Shown: positions 15,907 to 23,713, counted from the stretch's first letter. The stretch: 29,107 bases of DNA from Bermanella sp051277445 (GCA_051277445.1 JBNMQC010000019.1:1-29107); one strand, 5' to 3'. Translations and numbers: made by a program. The notes: generated by a model not told the origin, from the sequence alone.

Positions 15907-17340
15907 CTAATTTAATTTTTCCAATAGCTTCTGGAAGTGTTGAGCCTTAGATGGTTGAGCACTGTCTTTTGCATAATCGATGATCGCCTGATACATATTT
16001 GCTAATAAAGGCTGAAAGCGAGTTTGGTCAGCTTTATCCAAAAGATATTCGATAAAGGTGTACTGTTCATCCTCAATCGCTTGAGTAATGATGTTTTGTA
16101 AGTTTGAGGTTTTAAGACTCTTTACATTCACATCTTGCTGAATGTAATGATTCAAACGCATCCAGTGTTCTTCAGATAGACTATCGGCCTGGTGTTCAAT
16201 CAATAGATTCATCACATGGTGGAAGCCCTTCGAATGCTCATCTACCTTATATAGGTGATAAAGGTGGTCCAATAAGAAGGGTTTGTCAGGGTAGACTTGC
16301 CATAATTTGGCAAACTTCTGCTTGGCTTGATCAAACTTTAAGTTTTCTATGAGCAGTAATGCTTGTTGGTAATCTTGCTTAAAGCTCGATTCGCTTTGTT
16401 CTTCCTGAGCAATTATATCTACTTTTGGCTTTAACCAGGTCTGGCGAAACAGAAATGCCAATACGCCGCCGGATACTAAGCCACCAATATGCGCAAAATA
16501 AGCGACATTGCTGTTGATATAGGTAAAGTGCTGGATGAGCTCATTGGACACCCATATGGGTAAAATAATCAGAGCGGGAAAGCGAAAATAACCAAAGGCA
16601 AAACCGAGGAAATAAAAGAAGCGAATTTTTTGCAAACCGTAAACACCAACAAAAATCCCCATTAACCCTGAAATAGAACCGGACGCGCCCACCAGCGTTG
16701 TCATACTGCTCGTGCTTACGAATGAATAGGCAACAGCACTGAGAGCACCTGTTAGTAAGTACAGAATCAACAGCTTGACTGGGTTCAATATGCGTTCTAA
16801 GCCGAAACCCAGAATAAATAAGATAAGCATGTTACCCAGTAAATGCCCCCAGCCGCCATGCAAAAACTGGTAAGTAAATAAACTGTGCAGCTCAAATTCG
16901 CGAGGGATAAACCCATAGGCATAGTTACTTAGTTTTTTGATTTCCTCTTGGTAAAACGTTTCTCGAGTGAGTGACCACCACTGACTGCCTTTTTCATCCC
17001 AGATAATATCTTTATATTGATTTAGGAAATCCACAAACTCTAGGTCTAGCGCCATGTCATAGGCGATGCTATTCGGCCCATGTTCTTCTAATGATTGCTT
17101 GATTTGCTCGACATAATCCACATGAAAAAGCATGGGATTTCGTTCGATATAATCTATATAGTGAGGCGCTTCTGCATGGGCTAAAATGGCTTCATTGTAA
17201 GCCTCATAAATTCCATCAAGTTTTTTATGATCCTGCTGTTGATAAAATACAAAGATGCAGATGTTTAGTATGACTAAGCTGAGAGTTAAAAAGGGAGGCT
17301 TGCGCCATGATAATTTGTTCTGCAAGGGGAGGATGAGCAT
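15907..17340 (-). CDS. Rhomboid-family intramembrane serine protease with helical-repeat tail
   Basis: The ATG at 17340 gives 477 residues; the frame extends further only with a TTG. One N-terminal membrane helix (about 17-33) is followed by an extracytoplasmic loop of roughly 110 residues and then the rhomboid core. The core contains FLHGGWGHLLGNM (159-171, with H161/H166/N170 of the oxyanion site), catalytic S220 in VGASGSISG, and catalytic H284 in YFAHIGGLVSGG. Rhomboids cut transmembrane substrates within the bilayer. The last 170 residues are soluble and helical, with TPR-like stretches (LLIENLKFDQAKQKFAKLW), much larger than in GlpG. The large loop between helix 1 and the core is also longer than usual. 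Substrate unknown. It converges with the B-box protein and is followed upstream by the terminator of the flavoprotein gene. Confidence 0.88.
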   Translation of the reverse strand: MLILPLQNKLSWRKPPFLTLSLVILNICIFVFYQQQDHKKLDGIYEAYNEAILAHAEAPHYIDYIERNPMLFHVDYVEQIKQSLEEHGPNSIAYDMALDLEFVDFLNQYKDIIWDEKGSQWWSLTRETFYQEEIKKLSNYAYGFIPREFELHSLFTYQFLHGGWGHLLGNMLILFILGFGLERILNPVKLLILYLLTGALSAVAYSFVSTSSMTTLVGASGSISGLMGIFVGVYGLQKIRFFYFLGFAFGYFRFPALIILPIWVSNELIQHFTYINSNVAYFAHIGGLVSGGVLAFLFRQTWLKPKVDIIAQEEQSESSFKQDYQQALLLIENLKFDQAKQKFAKLWQVYPDKPFLLDHLYHLYKVDEHSKGFHHVMNLLIEHQADSLSEEHWMRLNHYIQQDVNVKSLKTSNLQNIITQAIEDEQYTFIEYLLDKADQTRFQPLLANMYQAIIDYAKDSAQPSKAQHFQKLLEKLN

Positions 17341-17381
17341 GCTAATTCCATTTAGATTGACGCTCAATGAGTATAAAAAAT

Positions 17382-17411
17382 AATGACTTGATGCAAAAGC
17401 ATAAAGTCATT
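17382..17411 (-). terminator. Rho-independent terminator of the flavin oxidoreductase gene
   Basis: AATGACTT (17382-17389) pairs with AAGTCATT (17404-17411), with an inner ATGC/GCAT stem closing an AAAA loop and one G-A mismatch between. In the minus direction the hairpin is followed by ATTTTTT. It lies just after the stop of the Old Yellow Enzyme gene and before the rhomboid start, so it separates the two transcripts. Confidence 0.78.
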
Positions 17412-17416
17412 TTATT

Positions 17417-18676
17417 TCACGATGCAAACTTGCGCTTAATGGCCCGAATGAAGTCTTTGCGAAAGTGAGAAAATAAGGCCTTGCGTGGTGAATACTCAGT
17501 ATTACTCGGTTTGCCCTGAGCCAGTTGTTCGATTTGATGGTAATACCAGCCTGCTTGGCATTGATTATTCAGCGCTTGGATAGATTTGGATGAACTGGTT
17601 GGCCCCCAAAACCCATTACCCAGAATCAGTTTGCTTTCAACTTCCTCAAGTAACTCTAATGATTGCTTCATCATATCATTAGGAAAGTTAGGATTTAAAC
17701 AGAACGGGCGCGCAAGGCCGATGACATCGGTTTGGCCTTTATTCAACGCGCTTTCCATTCCGGCTAGTGAGCGAAAACCACCGGTGACCATAACCGGCAT
17801 CTTGGCCACTTTTTTGATGTTTTCGGCGTATTCTAAAAAATAGGCTTCACGTTTTTGGGTGCTAGCACGTACCTTTTGGTCCGATTGCTGAAAAAACTCC
17901 AATTGCTCATACGTGCCACCGCTTACTTCTAATAAATCAATGTTTGCATCGTTTAACCATTGAACCACTTGGATGCATTCATCGGCACTAAAACCGCCTT
18001 TTTGAAAATCCGAGCTATTAAGTTTTACGGCTATGGGAAAGTCAGGCCCAACCGCATCACGTACCGTTTTGATAACTCGCAATAATAGGCGGGCGCGGTT
18101 CTCTAAAGAACCACCGTATTCATCATCGCGTTTGTTGGTAATGGGGCTTAAAAATTGGCTGAGTAAGTAACCGTGGGCGCTATGAATTTGCACTCCATCA
18201 AAACCGGCCTTTTTTAAAATTTTAGCGGTTGTGGCAAAGCGCTGCACAATATCATTGATGTCATCTAGGCTGGCGGCTCTGGGTTTGCCAAAGTTGGCGA
18301 TCATGTTTAATTGCACATCACTGGCTGAAATGGGCTGTGTACTCACAAGGCGTGGGCATTGACGACCTGGGTGTGAGATTTGTGCCCACAACTCACTGCC
18401 GCCGGCATGGGTTTCGTTGGCCCATGCCGAGAGTTGTGCAAGGGCTTGTTCATCTTCTACGACCACATTACCGGCGCGCTCTAGGTAGCGTTTATCCACC
18501 ATGATGTTACCGCTTACTAACACTGCAGCCCCGCCTTTTGCCCAGGTTTTGTATAAAACTTGATGCGCAAGTGTGGCATTATCCGCTGGCGTGGCCAGCC
18601 CTTCTGTCATGGCGGCTTTTATAAAGCGGTTTTTAATGGTGTGGCCACAGGGCAGGGTAAGCGGTTGTTCGATCAT
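17417..18676 (-). CDS. NADH:flavin oxidoreductase, Old Yellow Enzyme family
   Basis: The ATG at 18676 gives 419 residues starting MIEQPLTLPCG, the usual family start. The open frame continues 49 codons upstream through the promoter region and is not coding there. It is an FMN-binding TIM barrel with KNRFIKAAMTEG (flavin-contacting first strand), QISHPGRQ, the active-site IHSAHGYLLSQFLSP followed by NKRDDEYGGSLENR, AVKLNSSD, and the phosphate-binding VTGGFRS and IGLARP at the end. Family members reduce activated C=C bonds (enones, nitro compounds, 2,4-dienoyl-CoA in longer relatives). There is no C-terminal iron-sulfur/NADPH extension, so it is not a full FadH. A barrel outer-membrane gene is divergent, with a palindromic operator between. 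Substrate unknown. Confidence 0.9.
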   Translation of the reverse strand: MIEQPLTLPCGHTIKNRFIKAAMTEGLATPADNATLAHQVLYKTWAKGGAAVLVSGNIMVDKRYLERAGNVVVEDEQALAQLSAWANETHAGGSELWAQISHPGRQCPRLVSTQPISASDVQLNMIANFGKPRAASLDDINDIVQRFATTAKILKKAGFDGVQIHSAHGYLLSQFLSPITNKRDDEYGGSLENRARLLLRVIKTVRDAVGPDFPIAVKLNSSDFQKGGFSADECIQVVQWLNDANIDLLEVSGGTYEQLEFFQQSDQKVRASTQKREAYFLEYAENIKKVAKMPVMVTGGFRSLAGMESALNKGQTDVIGLARPFCLNPNFPNDMMKQSLELLEEVESKLILGNGFWGPTSSSKSIQALNNQCQAGWYYHQIEQLAQGKPSNTEYSPRKALFSHFRKDFIRAIKRKFAS

Positions 18677-18699
18677 GAGATGGCTCGCATTGTTATTAG

Positions 18700-18717
18700 T
18701 TAGTGTAATTACACTAA
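18700..18717. promoter_or_regulatory. 18-bp perfect palindrome, probable operator
   Basis: TTAGTGTAATTACACTAA is a perfect 18-bp palindrome placed 23 bases upstream of the flavin oxidoreductase start and 44 bases upstream of the divergent barrel gene start. It directly precedes the -35 element of the plus-strand promoter and overlaps the region where the minus-strand promoter must lie. Its TGTAATTACA core is typical of a dimeric helix-turn-helix regulator. The regulator is not encoded beside it. Confidence 0.7.
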
Positions 18718-18745
18718 TTGAGTTGGTTTCGCCAATCAATATAAA
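18718..18745 (+). promoter_or_regulatory. Predicted sigma-70 promoter of the outer-membrane barrel gene
   Basis: TTGAGT (18718-18723), a 16-base spacer and TATAAA (18740-18745) lie 16 bases upstream of the ATG at 18762, leaving a very short leader. The -35 element begins at the base following the palindrome, so a bound regulator would touch RNA polymerase. Confidence 0.5.
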
Positions 18746-18761
18746 ACACGCAGGCATCAGG

Positions 18762-19295
18762 ATGAATATAGCGGTGACGCAGACGTTACGAATGTGGATG
18801 GTATTGGCCTTAGTAGTCGGCACATCTTCGTCTTTGGCGCAGCCCAGTGGAGTGGGTGCCTATAAAACACTTTCATTGAAAACCGGTTTGTACCGTATGG
18901 AGCAAGGAGATGAGGGGTGGCATGTGAGCGCCGGAGAAGCTGCCAGTGCCGGTGTGGGTTTTAGTGTTTTGCCTATTCTGTCCTTGGAGATGGTGGGCAA
19001 TGTTTGGTATCCAAGAGAGCAAGAACACTATGACTTTGAATTTGCAGGCATCAGTTTAGGCAGCAATGTGCTGTTGCATTTTCCCAATGAAGGCCCTTAC
19101 GTAAAGTTTGGCCGGCATTGCTGGCGTGCGAACGTGTTTAATGCCATTAATCTATGGGATGGCAGTGGTTGTTCAAACATGCTCGGTGGCGGTATTTTAT
19201 TTGGGCGATGGGATTCGGGGTACTTCTTTGAAGCCAGTCGCATTCGCTATAGAGACGTGGATAGCTGGTTCTTCACTGGGGGCGTTCGATTCTAG
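18762..19295 (+). CDS. Small outer-membrane beta-barrel protein, function unknown
   Basis: The ATG at 18762 has an AGG ribosome-binding site 7 bases upstream and gives 178 residues. It begins with a signal peptide (hydrophobic core 12-20, cleavage likely after SSSLA, residue 26). The frame is open further upstream only because it overlaps the divergent gene. The mature 150 residues alternate polar and aromatic residues in short strands (for example YKTLSLKTGLYRM, SGYFFEASRIRYR) and end in WFFTGGVRF, with the terminal Phe that marks outer-membrane barrels. Two Cys (in RHCWRAN and GSGCSNM) may form a disulfide. Size and pattern suit an eight-strand barrel of the OmpA/OmpW/PagP size class, but I cannot assign a family. 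It is divergent from the flavin oxidoreductase across a palindromic site. Confidence 0.6.
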   Translation: MNIAVTQTLRMWMVLALVVGTSSSLAQPSGVGAYKTLSLKTGLYRMEQGDEGWHVSAGEAASAGVGFSVLPILSLEMVGNVWYPREQEHYDFEFAGISLGSNVLLHFPNEGPYVKFGRHCWRANVFNAINLWDGSGCSNMLGGGILFGRWDSGYFFEASRIRYRDVDSWFFTGGVRF

Positions 19296-19359
19296 CGGGA
19301 CTATTTAAGCTAAACTGCATTTCTTTACTACACTTGAACCATATATTAGGGATGTTTAT

Positions 19360-21495
19360 ATGTTCAGGATGTTGTTATTTCCTGCTCAGTGGCTAATGGG
19401 GCGCTTGAGCTTTGCTTGGAAATTCTCAGTCATTAGTAGCCTGTTTATACTGCCGATTTTGATTTTGGGTTATGGCCTATTAGATCAGGTTAATCAGCAA
19501 ACCAAGCAGGCCGAGAGTGAAATCAAAGGCCTGCACGCCCTGCAAAGCATCTATGCCTTGATGCAACAAGCGGAGCGCTTCCGGGACTTATCGACCCTGA
19601 TGAAAGTGGACCAATCGGCTCCACTGCGCGATGACGCATCCAAAATTGCTAAGGAAATATCCCTTCAAATAACTGAGATGGCACCTTTACTCGCGCAATT
19701 TGACAGCGACCTGTTGCTCAATCGTCACCAAGATCTTGTGAAAAGTTGGCAGTCTACAGTCCAAGGCACAGCCGGAGCACAAGGCGGTGTGGGTGCTCAA
19801 TACCAGTATTATGATGGCTTTGTTCAAGCCACAGTGACCTTGATTGCAGATACGGCCAATGTCAGCGGCCTCGTACTGGACCCTGAGTTAGGCACCGACC
19901 TGTTGATTAACATCCTCACATTACAATTGCATAAAGCCACAAAAAATATGGGTTTGGGCCGCGCCATGGGCAGCTATGCCTTAAGTCAGAAGTATTTAAG
20001 CAGCGAATTATACGACGAGCTTGATAAGGTCTATCTGGGTTTAACCGCCGATGAGGCCTCTTTAAATACAACCTTTTCCCAGTTACCCGCTGAATACGCT
20101 GGCGAGATTGATCAATATTCAAAAGCCGCACGCAGTAGCTTGTTGTCCCTTAGGGATTATATTGGTACTCATACAATAGAAGCGATGCAGCTGGACTTAC
20201 CTTGGGGGGACTTTTTTCAGTATGCCAGTGAGGCGATGGCCGATGTGTATGCGTTGGCCAATATTCTAATTCCGTTTACTCAAAATCAATTAGAGCAGCG
20301 CATCGCAGAGCTAAACCTATCGGCGGTTTTATTTTTAACCTTTACACTGGCATTGCTTCTGTTCATTTTTTACTTGATGTGGGGCATGTACTTTTCAATC
20401 ATCCGCACTGTTGGGCTCTTTGATCGTGATGCACAAAAAGCCACGAATGGTGATTTAACCGTGGTGATGGAACAAGTCACGAATGATGAGCTGAGCCTGT
20501 TGTCTCAGGGGTTTAACCGCATGATTCAAAATATTCGTGAAGTGGTGGTGCTGGTAAAAGGCACCAGTGAAGATGTGGTCATTTTATCGAATAAACTGGG
20601 CAATACCGCAGAACAGAGTCGACGAGCCATTCATTCTCAGCAGGCCGACACCTTACAACTGACCGGTGAGATTCAACAGATTGCGGCATCAACCAATCAT
20701 ATCGCGCTTCAAACAGAGTCCAGTTCTAATTTATCTAAAGACATTAATACTCGCTCCACTGAAGGGGTTCAGAAACTTGACCAAGCACTGCATGCCATTT
20801 CCGAGCTGATTGAAAATATCGCCCACTCCAGTGAAGCCATCGCCACCCTTGAGAAAATCGGTCATGAAATTGAAAGCGTATTGTCTGGTATTAAAGACAT
20901 TGCGGACCAAACCAACTTACTTGCCCTAAACGCTGCGATAGAAGCCGCTCGCGCTGGCGAAGAGGGCAGAGGCTTTGCGGTCGTGGCGGACGAAGTGCGT
21001 CATCTTGCATCCAATACCGTTAAAAGCACGCAAACCATCAGTGATAAAACCGCACAATTCACCCAGTGTATTGATGATGTAGTGAAGCAAATGCAAGCCA
21101 ATACGGTATCCGCTCAACATACCATTGATTGTGCCAATGAAGCCTCCAGTGCTTTACAAAGTATATTTAAAGCCAGTGAAGACATTAACCAAAGTAGCAG
21201 TAACATTGCGGTGGATGCTCAACAGCAAAGTAAACTTTCAGCTAATGCCAACGAACATATCGGTACCATAGAGTTAGCCGTAGAAGACTCGATAGAAGTA
21301 GTGAATAGCATGGTGGCGGTGACCAACGAATTTAATAGCCTGACCCAGCAATTAAGCATGCTGGTGAGACGATTCAAGGTCGAAGAAGGTGATACCGCTT
21401 TTCTTGCCCAACAAATAACATCAGAGCAAGCTAACCCCGCTCGTGTCGATGGTGAACCCGACAGCGATACTCATAGTGATGTGGATTTGTTTTAA
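19360..21495 (+). CDS. Methyl-accepting chemotaxis protein
   Basis: This 711-residue chemoreceptor has TM1 (about 22-41), a periplasmic domain of about 280 residues, TM2 (about 321-344), a HAMP linker (about 345-400) and the cytoplasmic signalling hairpin. The tip motif is GIKDIADQTNLLALNAAIEAARAGE followed by GRGFAVVADEVRHLA. It relays ligand binding to CheA and CheW. The periplasmic part is all-helical, with an ERFRDLSTL segment near the start and LVLDPELGTD in the middle. That pattern resembles helical-bundle (nitrate/nitrite-sensing or 4HB type) sensor domains, but the ligand cannot be assigned. The tail lacks a CheR-binding pentapeptide (xWxxF). A TAGGGA ribosome-binding site precedes the ATG at 19360. 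Its stop overlaps that of the convergent LysR gene by 4 bases. Confidence 0.93.
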   Translation: MFRMLLFPAQWLMGRLSFAWKFSVISSLFILPILILGYGLLDQVNQQTKQAESEIKGLHALQSIYALMQQAERFRDLSTLMKVDQSAPLRDDASKIAKEISLQITEMAPLLAQFDSDLLLNRHQDLVKSWQSTVQGTAGAQGGVGAQYQYYDGFVQATVTLIADTANVSGLVLDPELGTDLLINILTLQLHKATKNMGLGRAMGSYALSQKYLSSELYDELDKVYLGLTADEASLNTTFSQLPAEYAGEIDQYSKAARSSLLSLRDYIGTHTIEAMQLDLPWGDFFQYASEAMADVYALANILIPFTQNQLEQRIAELNLSAVLFLTFTLALLLFIFYLMWGMYFSIIRTVGLFDRDAQKATNGDLTVVMEQVTNDELSLLSQGFNRMIQNIREVVVLVKGTSEDVVILSNKLGNTAEQSRRAIHSQQADTLQLTGEIQQIAASTNHIALQTESSSNLSKDINTRSTEGVQKLDQALHAISELIENIAHSSEAIATLEKIGHEIESVLSGIKDIADQTNLLALNAAIEAARAGEEGRGFAVVADEVRHLASNTVKSTQTISDKTAQFTQCIDDVVKQMQANTVSAQHTIDCANEASSALQSIFKASEDINQSSSNIAVDAQQQSKLSANANEHIGTIELAVEDSIEVVNSMVAVTNEFNSLTQQLSMLVRRFKVEEGDTAFLAQQITSEQANPARVDGEPDSDTHSDVDLF

Positions 21496-22403
21496 GCCAT
21501 TTGATTAATAATGCTTCTTAACCGATGCAGTAACCAGCGGTGCGCAGGGTCTTGATCCAGTGCTTTTGCCCACATCATATAAATCGGCACGGTTGGTACG
21601 CTCATGGGGAAATCATATACCGCTAACCCAAGCGCATCGGCGTAGCGAGTGGCCAGGTGTTTTGGCACGGTGGCGATGTATTCACTGTTGGCCACCACTG
21701 CTAATAAACTGATGTATTGGGTCACCTGAACGCCTATTTTTCGTTCTTGGGTGAGAGGCCTGTCGAGAATCTTATCAAGCGGTAATAAAGGGCCACGATT
21801 GGGCAGCACGGCATGAGAAGCATTGAAGAAATCCGTCATACTGATCGTGTCTTTGATCCACGGGTGATCCTTTTTCGTGACCACCATTAGAGTTTCTTCC
21901 GTAACCACTTCGCAGTGAATCCTGTCATCATCGATTGGAAACGCATCCAACATGACATCGGCTTGGGCATGGATGAGCTGCGTTGCTGAATCATCCAGTA
22001 TGGGTTTTAGGTTAAAGCGAATCTTCTCATTATTCTCTTCTATGCTTTCGATCAGTTGCGGCAGTAATACAAATTCAAAGTAGTCACCACTTAAGATTCG
22101 AAAGCTGTGTGATTGAGCGCAGGGGTCAAAACCACGCTGTTGGCTGAGGCCTTGGCGCAGCTGGAATAGTGCACCTTGGATATCCGAATAAAGCGCTTCT
22201 GCTTTTGGTGTGGGCACCAATCCCTTGTGAGTTCGAACAAATAGCTGATCCCCTAGTGTATCTCTAAGTCGCTGCACAGCTGCACTCATGGCAGGCTGAC
22301 TCATGCCAAGCTGCTGAGCAGCTTGGGAATACTGTCTTGTTTCCATGACTGCCTCGAAGATGGGCAAGAGGTTTAGATCAATGGAACGTAAATTCAGCTT
22401 CAT
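21492..22403 (-). CDS. LysR-family transcriptional regulator divergent from the hydroxylase
   Basis: This 303-residue LysR protein has an N-terminal winged helix-turn-helix (about 8-66: LNLLPIFEAVMETRQYSQAAQQLGMSQPAMSAAVQRLR, then GDQLFVRTHKGLVPTPKA). A PBP2-like effector domain follows (about 95-300), of the NodD/NahR-type branch that opens with RSIDLNLLP. Such regulators usually bind the intergenic region, repress themselves and activate the divergent gene when an effector is present. Here the divergent gene is a membrane di-iron hydroxylase followed by rubredoxin, so the effector may be its lipid-like substrate or product. A matching inverted repeat lies 18 bases upstream of its start. Effector unknown. 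Its stop codon overlaps that of the chemoreceptor. Confidence 0.9.
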   Translation of the reverse strand: MKLNLRSIDLNLLPIFEAVMETRQYSQAAQQLGMSQPAMSAAVQRLRDTLGDQLFVRTHKGLVPTPKAEALYSDIQGALFQLRQGLSQQRGFDPCAQSHSFRILSGDYFEFVLLPQLIESIEENNEKIRFNLKPILDDSATQLIHAQADVMLDAFPIDDDRIHCEVVTEETLMVVTKKDHPWIKDTISMTDFFNASHAVLPNRGPLLPLDKILDRPLTQERKIGVQVTQYISLLAVVANSEYIATVPKHLATRYADALGLAVYDFPMSVPTVPIYMMWAKALDQDPAHRWLLHRLRSIINQMA

Positions 22404-22421
22404 GGAAGTTGCTTATCACTA

Positions 22422-22438
22422 ATATCGAATTTCAATAT
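22422..22438. promoter_or_regulatory. Candidate LysR-type regulator binding site
   Basis: ATATCGAATTTCAATAT is an imperfect 17-bp inverted repeat of the form ATAT-N-GAA-N-TTC-N-ATAT, containing a T-N11-A arrangement. It is the only clear dyad in the 95-base gap between the LysR gene and the hydroxylase gene, and it lies about 60 bases upstream of the hydroxylase ATG, a usual position for LysR activation. Confidence 0.5.
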
Positions 22439-22498
22439 AAAGCATTCTGGCCTAATGTGAAAACACCCGAATCATAATAAATTAAAAGAGGTGCCCCA

Positions 22499-23368
22499 AT
22501 GGAAGACTTGCTGAAAGTAGCGGTGATTGTATTCATCGCAGTGGCTGCATTCTGGGAGTTTGTAGTGGGTCGTGACCGAGACGGCCGACGCACTAAAAAA
22601 GACTGGCAGATGGCCATACTGGCAACCGCAATGATGGCCGTGGTGCAACGACCGGTATTGGCCATTGCCATCAGCGTTTTACTATCAGGCTTGTTTCCAT
22701 CAAGTGCTGGTAGCCTTGCATGGTTGCAAGAAGAGTATTTCTGGTTCGCTCTGATTGGTTACTTCTGTATAGAAGAATTTTTGCATGGGGCATCTCATTT
22801 ATTTTCCCATATGAAACGTCCTAAGAATAAAACCCTGCAATGGGTGCAAGCGTTTTACAAAATGAGCCATCGCCCACATCATTTATCGGGCGGCACCGAC
22901 AACAAGGGGCAGCTCACGGTGATTCAAACCTTTATCAATGGCTGGGCCTGGTGGTTTATTTTGCCAAACTTCTGGTTTCAGATTACTTGCTTGTACCTAG
23001 GTTTAACCGAAGTCTTCATTATTGCCACCGTATTTAAAGGTTTATGGGCGGCCCATACCCATGTGAACTGGCATTACGATTTGTATTTCTTGAACCACAA
23101 ATACAAATGGGTACGCACAACCATGTGGGCATTGTGCCATGTGATTTGTTTTCCGACCCAGCATCATCAACACCATTCTCGTGGCAAAAACTCCGCGAAA
23201 AATGTGACCGCGACATTAGCCATATATGATTGGTTAATCTTTAAAACCCTGGCCATTGAAACCACCAAACCAGAGATTTATGGCTGGCGACAATCGGAAG
23301 ACGAAGCCAATAGCGTGTTCAAACGTTACTTTAATACCAATGTGAAAAAGTACATGCCAGGTCGATAA
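22499..23368 (+). CDS. Fatty acid hydroxylase / sterol desaturase family membrane di-iron oxygenase
   Basis: The ATG at 22499 has an AGAGG ribosome-binding site 7 bases upstream (289 residues). Four hydrophobic segments (about 5-23, 38-62, 80-95, 155-180) surround histidine clusters: HGASH (96-100), HRPHH (124-128), HTHVNWH (186-192) and HHQHH (222-226). This is the eight-histidine pattern (HX3H, HX2HH, HX2HH) of the integral-membrane non-haem di-iron superfamily that hydroxylates or desaturates lipids with O2. The exact substrate class (fatty acid, sterol, carotenoid, alkyl lipid) cannot be read. A rubredoxin gene starts 23 bases downstream in the same direction and is a plausible electron donor, as rubredoxin is for AlkB. 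AlkB belongs to the same superfamily but is about 100 residues longer, so this is not AlkB. A LysR gene is divergent. Confidence 0.82.
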   Translation: MEDLLKVAVIVFIAVAAFWEFVVGRDRDGRRTKKDWQMAILATAMMAVVQRPVLAIAISVLLSGLFPSSAGSLAWLQEEYFWFALIGYFCIEEFLHGASHLFSHMKRPKNKTLQWVQAFYKMSHRPHHLSGGTDNKGQLTVIQTFINGWAWWFILPNFWFQITCLYLGLTEVFIIATVFKGLWAAHTHVNWHYDLYFLNHKYKWVRTTMWALCHVICFPTQHHQHHSRGKNSAKNVTATLAIYDWLIFKTLAIETTKPEIYGWRQSEDEANSVFKRYFNTNVKKYMPGR

Positions 23369-23391
23369 CCTTGGTTGTTAGTGAGGTGAGT

Positions 23392-23556
23392 ATGAAAATT
23401 TGGGAATGTGCTGTATGCGGTATCGTTTACGATGAAGCCAAAGGCTGGCCAGAAGAAGGCATTGCGCCCGGCACTCAGTGGGATGACGTACCTAGCGATT
23501 GGTTGTGCCCGGATTGCGGTGTGGGAAAAGATGAGTTTGAGATGATAGAAGTTTAA
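23392..23556 (+). CDS. Rubredoxin
   Basis: The ATG at 23392 is directly preceded by GAGGTGAG and gives 54 residues. An upstream TTG would add an unrelated seven residues. The four iron ligands appear as CAVC (7-10, in ECAVCGIVYDE) and CPDC (40-43, in WLCPDCGVGKDEFE), with the conserved IAPGTQWDDVP between. It is a small one-iron electron carrier. The pairing with the preceding membrane hydroxylase suggests it supplies electrons to the di-iron site. No rubredoxin reductase lies in the window, so a general reductase elsewhere would be needed. The CGIVYDEAKGWPEEGIAPGT pattern fits the common single-domain rubredoxins of alkane- and lipid-oxidising bacteria. Confidence 0.95.
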   Translation: MKIWECAVCGIVYDEAKGWPEEGIAPGTQWDDVPSDWLCPDCGVGKDEFEMIEV

Positions 23557-23570
23557 GTTGTAGGAGTGAA

Positions 23571-23606
23571 ATGAGAAAAACAAAAAGCCATCTAAGAATT
23601 ACTTAG
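23571..23606 (+). other. Possible truncated gene start downstream of rubredoxin
   Basis: A TAGGAG ribosome-binding site (23561-23566) stands 4 bases before an ATG opening an 11-codon frame (MRKTKS...), which runs into the ilvC-like vestige and stops. The good ribosome-binding site with no gene behind it suggests the first codons of a lost downstream gene, cut at about 23586. It could also be chance. Confidence 0.3.
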
Positions 23607-23625
23607 ATACTTCTACTATGCGTTT
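23586..23625 (-). pseudogene. Vestige of an ilvC 3' end
   Basis: Forty bases match the end of ilvC and its 3' flank (23725-23764) with five differences, at an offset of exactly 139 bases in the same orientation. The minus-strand frame reads KRIVEVSK-stop against KRIVEASK-stop in ilvC. The coding differences fall in the last codons, mostly at third positions, while the 15 bases after the stop are nearly identical. Similarity fades beyond KRIV. It looks like the tail of a second or replaced ilvC copy, or a short tandem duplication that has drifted. Confidence 0.65.
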
Positions 23626-23683
23626 TAACCTTGTCCAGACAGTGTCATGTAATCATTTTGATCTTGATTATATAGGGAAACAA

Positions 23684-23713
23684 AAAAGCCCAAGTATTTC
23701 TACTTGGGCTTTT
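23684..23713. terminator. Bidirectional rho-independent terminator after ilvC
   Basis: AAAAGCCCAAGTA (23684-23696) and TACTTGGGCTTTT (23701-23713) pair perfectly around a TTTC loop, with six A's on the left giving a U-run in the minus direction. It terminates ilvC and can also stop the hydroxylase-rubredoxin transcript. It lies between the intact and vestigial ilvC ends. Confidence 0.92.

Noticed and set aside
18573..18761. In-frame extension upstream of the barrel protein gene
   Set aside because: It overlaps the start of the divergent flavoprotein gene and the palindromic operator; the signal peptide begins at 18762.
18677..18823. N-terminal extension of the flavin oxidoreductase frame
   Set aside because: The extra 49 residues run across the palindrome and promoter and are not part of the family; MIEQPLTLPCG is the normal start.
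23591..23607. TCTAAG-N5-CTTAGA dyad in the ilvC vestige as an attachment site
   Set aside because: Present in both ilvC tails and including the stop codon; no integrase gene or island lies between the 139-bp-spaced repeats, so a site-specific integration site is unsupported.
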